Both the position numbers and the translations under genes were made by a program. The notes beneath the pieces were generated by a model, which ran no database searches, was not told where the DNA came from, and saw only the letters and a list, made by a program, of their open reading frames with translations. Below, one piece after another: positions 17,163 through 25,500 of a stretch of 64,000 nucleotides of DNA. Position 1 is the first letter of the stretch. Each line of letters begins with the position of its first letter. This DNA is from CAZJLP01 sp964546955 (GTDB taxonomy: Bacteria > Verrucomicrobiota > Verrucomicrobiia > Opitutales > Opitutaceae): the NCBI GenBank assembly GCA_964546955.1, contig CAZJLP010000005.1, positions 1 to 64,000 of the forward strand, written 5' to 3'.

Positions 17163-18068
17163 ATGGCACTCGCACTTCTATTTGCAGGACAAGGCGCACA
17201 GAAAGTAGGGATGGGGAAATCGCTGTACGAGAACTCGGCGGCAGCGCGTGCGTTGTACGACGACGCTCGGCAAGTGCTCGGGTGGGATCTGGCGAAAGTG
17301 TCGTTTGAAGGTCCTGAAGCCGAGTTGACCCAAACAAAAGTCTGTCAGCCGGCTCTATTCGTGCATGGATTGGCGCTGCTCGCCGCGCTAAAAGAACAGG
17401 GTAAGGCGCCAGACGCGAAAATGGCGCTCGGCCTCAGTCTGGGCGAAGTGACTGCTCTGACGGCGGCCGGCGTATTCGACTTTGCGACCGGGCTGAGGGT
17501 GGTCGCGGAACGCGGGCGGCTCATGCAGCAAGCTTGCGAACAAACGACAGGCGGCATGGCTGCCGTCATGGGCGAAGACCGGACCGTCGTCGCGCAGCTC
17601 TGCGCGGAATTCCAGATCGAAGCGGCGAATTTCAATTGCCCGGGACAGATCATTGTTTCGGGAGAAAAGACGAAGATCGATGCCGCGGTGGCCGCGGCGA
17701 AGTCGCGCGGCATGAAGAAAGTCATGGCGCTGAATGTGGCAGGCGCCTACCACAGCCGCCTGATGGAGCCGGCGCGGGCCGCCTTCGCGACCTACTTGGC
17801 ATCGGTGGCTTTTGCCGCACCCCGCATGACGGTTTTCACGAACACGACCGGCGAGGTCGTGGAGAAACCCGAAGAAATCAGGGCGGCTTTGGTGAAGCAG
17901 GTCGTTTCGTCGGTTCTCTGGGAGGACTGCATGCGCAACGCCGTGGCTGCGGGAGCGTCGGAATTTCTAGAACTCGGGCCTGGTGGGGTGCTTGCGGGAT
18001 TGGCGCGCCGGACGAATAAAGACTGGCCGGTGAAGAGCTTGTCGGAGTTTTCCGATTTAGCCGCTTGA
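17163..18068 (+). CDS. fabD: Malonyl-CoA:ACP transacylase
   Basis: Loads malonate from CoA onto acyl-carrier protein for fatty-acid synthesis. I chose ATG at 17163, which gives MALALLFAGQGAQKVGMG at the N-terminus; the longer frame runs into the upstream inverted repeat. Catalytic S92 is in GLSLGE, R117 in AERGRL, and the catalytic His at about 197 in AGAYHSRLMEP. The residue before Ser is Leu, where the family normally has His (GHSLGE). Length about 301. Other fab genes are not adjacent. lepA follows 77 bases later. Confidence 0.92.
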   Translation: MALALLFAGQGAQKVGMGKSLYENSAAARALYDDARQVLGWDLAKVSFEGPEAELTQTKVCQPALFVHGLALLAALKEQGKAPDAKMALGLSLGEVTALTAAGVFDFATGLRVVAERGRLMQQACEQTTGGMAAVMGEDRTVVAQLCAEFQIEAANFNCPGQIIVSGEKTKIDAAVAAAKSRGMKKVMALNVAGAYHSRLMEPARAAFATYLASVAFAAPRMTVFTNTTGEVVEKPEEIRAALVKQVVSSVLWEDCMRNAVAAGASEFLELGPGGVLAGLARRTNKDWPVKSLSEFSDLAA

Positions 18069-18145
18069 AACCCTCCGGCTAAGCCGGCACCTTCGACCCT
18101 TTAACCTTTTGACCGCGTCGTCGTTGAGGCGCGCGCGATCACCGC

Positions 18146-19942
18146 ATGGAAGAACTTCTCACACGCAATTTCTGCATTATCGCGCACGTCGACCACGGCA
18201 AAACCACGCTTTCCGACCGCCTGTTGCAATACACCAACACCGTCGAGCAGCGGATCTTGACCGAGCAGCATCTGGATTCGATGGACCTGGAGAAGGAGCG
18301 GGGCATCACGATCAAGAGCCATCCCGTGACGATGAAGTACACGGCCAAGGACGGCAGGGTCTTCAAACTCAACCTGATGGACACGCCGGGGCATGTGGAT
18401 TTCTCGTATGAAGTGTCCCGAAGCCTCGCTGCGTGCGAAGGAGCGATTCTTTTGATCGACGCGGCTCAAGGCGTCGAAGCCCAAACGGTGGCGAACGCCC
18501 ATCTGGCCTTCGCGCAGCAGCTCAAGGTAATCCCCGTCATCAACAAGATCGACCTTCCCAGCGCCAATCTGGAACTCTGCCTGAGGCAGATGGAGGACAT
18601 CCTGACGATTTCGCATGACGAAGCCATTCTCGCGAGCGGCAAGTCGGGCATCGGCATTCAGGACATCCTGGAGGCGGTGGTGCACAGGATCCCCTCGCCG
18701 CGTTGGCGCGACCATCCTCACACTCGCGCGCTGGTCTTCGATTCCCTTTACGACTCGTATCGCGGCGTCATCGCGTACACCCGCGTTTTTTCCGGAGCGA
18801 TCAAGGCCGGAGATACGATGATGTTGATGAGCACGGGCCAGAAAACCGAAGTGAAGGAAGTCGGCGTGTTTACTCCCAAAATGGAGAAGACCGGCATTCT
18901 CACCGCGGGCGACGTCGGCTACATTGTCTCGAATATCAAGGACACGTCGGAAATCAAAACGGGAGACACGATCACGTTGGGGCACAAACCGGCGACGGAG
19001 ATGCTGCCCGGGTACAAGGAAGTCCGGCCGATGGTGTTCTGCGGACTGTATCCACTCGAGTCCTCCGACTACGAAAAACTTAAAGCGGCGCTGGGCCGCC
19101 TTCGTCTCAACGATTCCGCTTTCGTCTATTCATCCGAAAGCTCGGTGGCGCTGGGTTTCGGCTTCCGCTGCGGTTTCCTCGGGCTGCTCCACATGGAGAT
19201 CATCCAGGAGCGGATCCGCCGCGAGCACGACGTGGAGATTATCTCCACCTACCCGAGCGTCGTCTACAAAGTGAAGACGCAGGGCGGGCCCGAGATCGAG
19301 GTGGATAATCCCATCAATTTGCCGGATCCCGGCACGATCGAGTACATCAAGGAACCCACGATCAGCGCGTCCATTCACATTCCCAATGAGTCGATGGGAG
19401 ACCTCCTTTCGATCGTGATGGAAAAGCGGGGAGTCTGCGAACACACGGATACGCTCGACGCCAATCGCGTCATGCTTCGTTGCGTGCTCCCGCTGAATGA
19501 GATCCTCGTCGATTTCAACGATCGTCTAAAAAGCGTGACGCACGGCTACGGGTCGATGGACTACGAGCTCGGCGAATACCGCACCTCGGATCTCGTCAAG
19601 ATGGACATTCTGGTGAACGGCGATCCGGTCGATGCTTTCGCGAGCATCGTGCACCGCGACAAAGCGGCGGGGAAGGGCGGGGAATTGTGCGAGAAGCTGG
19701 CCGCTATCATCCCGCCTCAAATGTTCAAAGTCGCCATCCAGGCCGCCATTGGGGGCAAAATCATCGCGCGCGACAACGTCCGGGAAATGAGAAAGGACGT
19801 GACGGCGAAATGTTACGGCGGCGACATTTCACGCAAGCGCAAGTTGCTCGACAAGCAGAAGGAAGGTAAGAAGAAGATGAAGCAAATTGGCCGTGTTTCC
19901 ATCCCGCCGGACGCTTTCATTCAAGTCTTGAAGAACAATTGA
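18146..19942 (+). CDS. lepA: Elongation factor 4 (LepA)
   Basis: Ribosome-associated GTPase that remodels or back-translocates stalled ribosomes and helps ribosome assembly. G1 is AHVDHGKTT, G3 is DTPGHVDF, and NKID (VINKIDLPSANLE) is G4. The EF4-specific C-terminus is present (IGGKIIARDNVREMRKDVTA, then CYGGDISRKRKLLDKQKEGKKKMK). Length 598, as in other bacteria. lepB follows downstream, the same gene order as in E. coli. Confidence 0.97.
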   Translation: MEELLTRNFCIIAHVDHGKTTLSDRLLQYTNTVEQRILTEQHLDSMDLEKERGITIKSHPVTMKYTAKDGRVFKLNLMDTPGHVDFSYEVSRSLAACEGAILLIDAAQGVEAQTVANAHLAFAQQLKVIPVINKIDLPSANLELCLRQMEDILTISHDEAILASGKSGIGIQDILEAVVHRIPSPRWRDHPHTRALVFDSLYDSYRGVIAYTRVFSGAIKAGDTMMLMSTGQKTEVKEVGVFTPKMEKTGILTAGDVGYIVSNIKDTSEIKTGDTITLGHKPATEMLPGYKEVRPMVFCGLYPLESSDYEKLKAALGRLRLNDSAFVYSSESSVALGFGFRCGFLGLLHMEIIQERIRREHDVEIISTYPSVVYKVKTQGGPEIEVDNPINLPDPGTIEYIKEPTISASIHIPNESMGDLLSIVMEKRGVCEHTDTLDANRVMLRCVLPLNEILVDFNDRLKSVTHGYGSMDYELGEYRTSDLVKMDILVNGDPVDAFASIVHRDKAAGKGGELCEKLAAIIPPQMFKVAIQAAIGGKIIARDNVREMRKDVTAKCYGGDISRKRKLLDKQKEGKKKMKQIGRVSIPPDAFIQVLKNN

Positions 19943-20031
19943 AGGCTGGATCGAGTTGCCGGATTCGGCAGCATCGCCGTTTCTTTCCTGTCCACTCTGC
20001 CACGATCCTTTAATCCAACCGCGGAATCCCT

Positions 20032-21294
20032 GTGATCGGTTTATTTACCTCCGTCGAAAAGCAAATGCGTGGAACGGCGCGCAACTGGTTGGAATTGGGT
20101 GAAAAGGTTTATCACTACCGCCGCGATGAATTGAAGGACGCGGATCGCGCTGCTTTGCAGCAGCAGATGGAGTCCCTGCGCGCATTGCTCAAGAGCCGAG
20201 CCGATGCCAGCAAGCTCAAGCTCGGCATCGAATCGCTCGAGGGGGTCCTGCGGCGGATCGGCGGCAAAATCTATCCCAAATCCACCCTGCAGGAGTACGT
20301 GGAGTTTTTCCTGGTCGCGGCGATCGTGGTCCTGGGGATTCGGACCTATTTCATTCAGCCGTTCAAGATTCCGACCAATTCCATGTGGCCCAGCTACAAT
20401 GGGCTCACCGCGAAAGTCTACGCCAACCCGGACGACGCTCCAGGCGTGGTGGGCAAGGCGTTTCGTTTTGTGACCCGCGGCGCGGTGCATCACGAAGTGG
20501 TCGCACCCGAGTCAGGCACGATCCAGGTGCCGGTCAGCCCCTATTCGGGGCGGATCCACTACAACACGGTGAAGGGTCGAAAGTGGGGCGTCATCCCTGC
20601 GCCGTTGCGCGAGTATGTTTTTCGGGTGAACAATCGCCCCGTCACAGTGCGCGTGCCCGCGGATTTCGATTTCGATGCGGCGGCCCCGTTGCCCTCCGTC
20701 GGAGCGGAAGGACTCGGCCTGACGCTCGACCAGTTTCGCGAGAGAGCGCACCGGCCCGGAACGGAGCGCCCTCATCCTGACGTTGCCTGGGTTACGCTCG
20801 ATAAGCAGGCGGAGCGAGGCAAAGCGTTCCTTTCGTTCGACGTGCTGGTGGGCGATCTGCTCTTTGTGGATCGGGTCAGCTATCACTTTTTTGAACCCAA
20901 GGTGGGACAGGGCTTTGTTTTTCGGACGAAGAACATACCGGACATGCCCGGACAGCCCGACCAGTACTATATCAAGCGTCTCGTGGGAGTGCCCGGAGAT
21001 AAAATCGAGGTGCGCGAACCGGTTCTCTTCCGAAACGGAAAACCCATCGCCGGCTCGGAAGCGTTCGAACGCAATGCTCGCCGCCAAGGCAATTATCGGG
21101 GGTACCTCGCCCAGGGGCGCCTCGCTCCGGGCCGCGTTGACGAGGTGCCGGCCGATCGCTTTTTAGCGCTCGGCGACAATTCGGCCAACAGCAGCGACGG
21201 GCGTGTGTGGGGGTATGTGCCCGAAAAGGACGTGGTGGGCCGACCCATCGTCGTCTATTTCCCGTTCTATCCTCATTGGGGAATCGCGCGGTAG
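20032..21294 (+). CDS. lepB: Signal peptidase I, enlarged
   Basis: Inner-membrane serine protease that removes signal peptides. Catalytic S117 is in FKIPTNSMWPS and the general-base K315 in YYIKRLVGVPGDK. The C-terminal signature is LALGDNSANSSDGRVWG. A single clear membrane segment (about 89-106) precedes the Ser. At 420 residues it is longer than usual: about 88 soluble residues precede the membrane segment, and about 198 residues separate Ser from Lys, versus roughly 55 in E. coli LepB. The start is GTG at 20032. The secreted proteins of this window, including the short peptide at 22281, depend on this activity. Confidence 0.93.
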   Translation: MIGLFTSVEKQMRGTARNWLELGEKVYHYRRDELKDADRAALQQQMESLRALLKSRADASKLKLGIESLEGVLRRIGGKIYPKSTLQEYVEFFLVAAIVVLGIRTYFIQPFKIPTNSMWPSYNGLTAKVYANPDDAPGVVGKAFRFVTRGAVHHEVVAPESGTIQVPVSPYSGRIHYNTVKGRKWGVIPAPLREYVFRVNNRPVTVRVPADFDFDAAAPLPSVGAEGLGLTLDQFRERAHRPGTERPHPDVAWVTLDKQAERGKAFLSFDVLVGDLLFVDRVSYHFFEPKVGQGFVFRTKNIPDMPGQPDQYYIKRLVGVPGDKIEVREPVLFRNGKPIAGSEAFERNARRQGNYRGYLAQGRLAPGRVDEVPADRFLALGDNSANSSDGRVWGYVPEKDVVGRPIVVYFPFYPHWGIAR

Positions 21295-21374
21295 CTCGGG
21301 CATCCGCAGATCGCGGGTCACTCTGCGGAACGACTCGATCCAGGCAGGTGATGCGGCGACTATGTCGCCACGCG

Positions 21375-22259
21375 TCACCAAAAGAAAAAATTCAGCCGGC
21401 GATCGAGAAAATCCTCCGTTGGCATCCGCACGGCGGTCCGCCAAACGGTCGCGTATTGGGACCAGGGACCCGGTATTTCGCCATCGAATACGGGCTGCCA
21501 GGGGAGAGAAGGTTTTCCGGGCTTGGCCTGAACGCGTGACAAAAACTCTTCGTGTCCTTCCGGACTGGCGAAATAGAGACAGCGGCGTTCCAGGAAATCT
21601 CGGACGTTATCGCGGCCTCCTCGCAGTTTGTGATAGGTGACGACAAATTCATTCCTGGCCAGTTCCGCCATCGCGCGTGCGATCGCGCCGGTGAGCGACT
21701 TGCCGGAGGCGTGGCCGTAACTCACATGTCCGGAGCGCGACTTTCGGTAGACGACCGCCACTTCGCCGAAATCGGCAGGGTGGTGGAGGCGGAGGACTTT
21801 GATCCCGGGGAGCGGCGACATTGCAGGGCTGGCTGCAATTCGACCATCCCACCAGGAGATTACGGCAAAACGTTCGAGAGCTTCCAGGCGGGCGCGCGAG
21901 CGGGCCTGGGTCTTTAGCATGCCTGGGAAGGCGGCCATGCCATTTGACGACCGGTCGGCGTCAAAGCCGTATCGTTTTTTCTCTATCGCGCTATAATCGG
22001 TGTGGAAGGCCCATCGTTCTAAAGCCTCGGAGATCGCCATATACCGGGCGACCGTAGGCGACTCGTTCAAGCCGCTTCCGTCGGCGTTGCCATACATCTC
22101 GAGGGCCGGCTTTCGAGGAATCAATCCTGGTGTAAGAAATGCGTTGGCTTGAACGCTTTCTCTGCCATAGATTGAGAATGGCGCGCAGCAAATTTTGGTG
22201 ATGGGCCCGCCAAATTCAGCGAGAACATTCCGATATTTGATCGCCGCCAGATTCAACAT
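21375..22259 (-). CDS. YcaO-domain protein, predicted peptide-modifying enzyme
   Basis: YcaO proteins use ATP to activate backbone amides of peptides, giving azolines, amidines or thioamides. The YcaO pattern is visible: GNADGSGLNESPTVARYMAI followed by SEALERWAF (E78/E81/R82), then RLEALERFAVISWWDGR (126-140), then YGHASGKSLTGAIARAMAEL with an RxxxE pair (R195/E199). The Ser usually four residues before the first Glu is Met here. At 294 residues it is shorter than most YcaO enzymes, and no E1-like or recognition-domain partner is adjacent. It starts 21 bases after the short peptide gene at 22281-22451, so the two look like one operon. The family call is good; the chemistry is unknown. Confidence 0.72.
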   Translation of the reverse strand: MLNLAAIKYRNVLAEFGGPITKICCAPFSIYGRESVQANAFLTPGLIPRKPALEMYGNADGSGLNESPTVARYMAISEALERWAFHTDYSAIEKKRYGFDADRSSNGMAAFPGMLKTQARSRARLEALERFAVISWWDGRIAASPAMSPLPGIKVLRLHHPADFGEVAVVYRKSRSGHVSYGHASGKSLTGAIARAMAELARNEFVVTYHKLRGGRDNVRDFLERRCLYFASPEGHEEFLSRVQAKPGKPSLPWQPVFDGEIPGPWSQYATVWRTAVRMPTEDFLDRRLNFFFW

Positions 22260-22280
22260 GGGGAGTTGTCCAGAGACTTA

Positions 22281-22451
22281 CTACCGGGAACTACGATCCG
22301 GGAAGGGTTCATCGTCGCCATCAGCAACTTTCAACGATGCGCTACGATCCGGAAATGGCTCATCGTCGCCATCAGTACGTTGGAGAGGCGCCGCGAAAGC
22401 GGAAGTGCCGACAATAAGTAGCGCGAAGAGTAGACGAGTGAAGTTTTTCAT
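22281..22451 (-). CDS. Secreted repeat peptide, candidate RiPP precursor
   Basis: A 56-residue ORF read directly from the sequence. Residues 1-20 form a Sec-type signal (positive N-terminus, hydrophobic core LLFALLIVG, AFA cleavage site). The mature part holds two exact copies of DGDDEPFPDRS, at 27-37 and 44-54, separated by ASLKVA. The two DNA copies differ at four positions, all synonymous third bases (GAG/GAA, CCA/CCC, TTT/TTC, AGC/AGT), which argues for selection on the peptide. Basic residues flank each copy (R25, R36, K41, R53), so trypsin-like release is possible. The YcaO gene follows after 21 bases; the hybrid kinase gene is divergent. The core has no Cys, so a thiazole product is unlikely. 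No homologue is known to me. Confidence 0.72.
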   Translation of the reverse strand: MKNFTRLLFALLIVGTSAFAAPLQRTDGDDEPFPDRSASLKVADGDDEPFPDRSSR

Positions 22452-22484
22452 AACGGCTACTAGGGTACTTTCTCCGGGGAGATT

Positions 22485-22496
22485 GGGGTATTCCCC
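22485..22496. promoter_or_regulatory. GGGGTATTCCCC palindrome in the divergent promoter gap
   Basis: The 80-base gap between the peptide/YcaO operon and the hybrid kinase gene contains GGGG-TATT-CCCC, next to a second short stem (CTCC-GG-GGAG, about 22472-22481). Its position makes it a candidate operator for both transcription units. No protein is assigned to it, and convincing -35/-10 boxes were not seen. Confidence 0.3.
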
Positions 22497-22531
22497 CTTT
22501 TACCCAGGTTTGAGTGGAACACTACCTTTAA

Positions 22532-25500
22532 ATGGGTAAGTCACGCATGCTTAACGCAATGAAACTGCATATACTGGTGCTGTTGTGCATGTTTTCTGGT
22601 CGGTTGCTCGGCATTCCTGTTCTGGCAACATCGAGACCTCTCGTGATCAACTTCCCATCGGAGGCAATCGGGGCGTCTGGTTCGATTTGGTGCCTGCACG
22701 AAGACGAAAATGGGACGTTATATGCCGGGGCGGATAAACTTCTGGTCTTCGATGGCGCAAAGTGGACACAGGCTGCTATCGAGAATAGCCGGCAGATCCG
22801 CAGTATCGCGAAAAGGGGCAATCGCATCTGGGTAGGGGGCATTAACGAAGTTGGCTATTTCGAGCCGGACCCGCAGGGTGTGCTGCGCTATCACAGTCAG
22901 ATCGGTCGAATACCGCTGGAGAGCATCAACTTGGTCCTCCATACTTTTGCCCTGGAAAAGCAGACCGTGTTCGTGACCGCCGACCGGGTGATCGCGCTTC
23001 CGGTCGCCGGGGGAGAGCCGCTTATTTGGGACCTACCGGGAGATTCAACGCGACGGCTTATGGCACAGCAGACCTCCAGGGGGATTCTCGTGCAGCAACG
23101 ACTATCGGAAGGAACACAGTTGTGGCTGCTACGCGACGGTGACAAACCGGACCTGGAGCCGTATCCAACGGCGGATGACACCGTACAAGCCCGCCGTCCT
23201 GGGCTTTTTATCGAGAGCGACAACAAGTGGATTTTTCCGAGAAGTGCGGACACCTGGGTCGAGAAGAAGCTGGATTCACCCTCCGAGCGGGTGCTTGTCA
23301 CCGATCCGGAGTTACAGAAAGCGGGGTTTTACTGCATGGAGCACTCGAATGGGGTGACTTATATCGGGACGTTCTATGGCGGTGTATTTATCGTTGATCG
23401 CGATGGGAATCGCATGCGGGTTTCCAAGTCGGAAGGCCTCGTCTCCTCGAAGTGCGTTGCGATCGCGCGCAGCCGGACCCGCGGTGTCTGGGTGGGCACA
23501 GACGAGGGCCTGAGCTTCATCCACGATATTGACGCCGCTTCGTTTATTCCTTTCGGCGCTACCGTGTTGTCGATCTTGGGCGATGCCAAGAGGCTAGACG
23601 TCAGCACAGCACAAAGTACTTTTCGACTGACCTCAGAAAAAAGAGAGGTGTTGTTCGAGTTGCCGGGCCTGGAGCTGACCCGTGTGGGAGACCAGCTTGT
23701 CGGCACGCGATTTGGCCAGGTCTACAAGTTGCCCCCACTGGACGGTGTCACGCCGTGGCTAGAGCTTCCCAACCAAGTTTGGATGCTGGTAGCAGGCAGA
23801 AAGTACCCTCAATACGTTTATGGTGTCGGGGGGCGAACCGTAGTGCGTAGGGATGTGAACACCGGTGAGCAGATCGAAAAAGAATTCAGAGAGAATATCA
23901 CCCGACTAGTCGAAGACGCCGAAGGTAATATATGGGTAGGAATGCATGGTGGGGGAGTCATCGTTTACGATGCGGCACTCGAAAAGGCCAAGCGCGAAAG
24001 GCCAGGCCGACAGGCGACGCACCTCGGGCTGCACCAAAATCAGCCGGTAGTGATCGTCGAGAAGGGAGGCTGGTTTATTGGAGATAGGATGGTCGACAAA
24101 ACCCTGGGTTTAAGTGGCGCACAGGCGAGCAGCGATCCCGATGGCCCCGGCTGGGCTTGGGCCCTGGTGAACGACGAACTTACGGTCGGCCAAATTGTCG
24201 AGGTGAACGGCGGTAGGACTTGGGACCGCAAGAGTATTCCGGGATTGAGCAACTTCAAACGGATCAATGCGATCCACCGGGCAGGAGAGCATCTCTTTAT
24301 CGGCGGCGATGCAGGAGTGCTTCAACTGAAGATCGCCGCGCTCCGCAAAGCGGACGCAGCCGCCCCTGAAGTCCAACAGTTGAGAATTCGCGGGACAAAA
24401 AGCAAAACGTCGCGTTCCGCCTCCGGAGATCTACGGCAATTGGAGTTCGAATCGCACGAAGATGAGATTTCCGTCTTCGTGCGAAATCGTTTCTTCGGTG
24501 CCGAAGCGCCGCCCGTGTGGGAATCGCGCCTGTTGCCATTGCAGGAAGAGTGGACTCCGGGAGAAAAAGGAAAGCCTCGAATCCTAGCGAATCTCCGGCC
24601 TGGAAACTACACCCTGGAGCTTCGCTCGATTCACCTCGGGGAGATTGGACGCACAAGGACTCTAAAGTTCGCGATTCCTCCCCCTTGGTATGCGTCGCAG
24701 ATGGGTATTACCTCCTTCGCTTTGATCGCGACCATCGCGTTCTACGGGGCGGTGAAGTTCCGCACCCGGCACATCGAGTGGAAGAACCGCCAGCTCGAGG
24801 AGAAAATTCAGGTTCGAACCCACGAACTGGCCCGGGCGAATGCCGCCAAATCGGAGTTCCTCGCAGCCATGAGCCACGAGATTCGCAATCCCATGAACGG
24901 CGTGGTGGGCATCGTGAAGATGCTCCAGGAATCGAACATGGGGGCGCGCGAAAAGTATTTGCTGACGACCTTGCACCGCTGCGCCGAGCAGTTGCGGACG
25001 ACCGTCGATGACGTGCTGGATTTTTCGAAAATCGAGGCGGGCGAAGTCACCCTGCATCTCGACACGTTCGATCTGGCTGAGGCGGTCAATTCCACCATCT
25101 CCGCAGTCGATGTGACCGGCGAGCGTCTCGAATTGTCGACGTGGGCTGGCGCACGGCCCACCGTCCGTGGCGATCAGGGAAAACTCGCGCAGATTCTGAC
25201 CAACTATCTGTCGAACGCGCTTAAGTATGGCCAGCCTCAGCGCGCCACGGTGGATGTCTTCGTGCTGGATGAAGGCGAATCGCGCTGCCGCGTCACAATA
25301 GCGGTCAAAAACAGCGGTCCCGATATTCCCCCCGAGGAACTTTCCAAGCTTTTCGAGCGGTTTCAGCGCGGCGAATACGCCAAAATTCGCCGCATTGGCG
25401 GCAACGGTCTCGGCCTGTCGATCTGCAAAAAATTCGCCGAGGCGATGGGCGGCAGCGTGGGCGCCAGCAGCTCCGGAGGCATCACCGTGTTTCAACTCAC

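Noticed and set aside
22195..22539. Plus-strand frame of 114 codons over the peptide gene
   Set aside because: It lacks domains, and the repeat with purely synonymous differences is read only on the minus strand.
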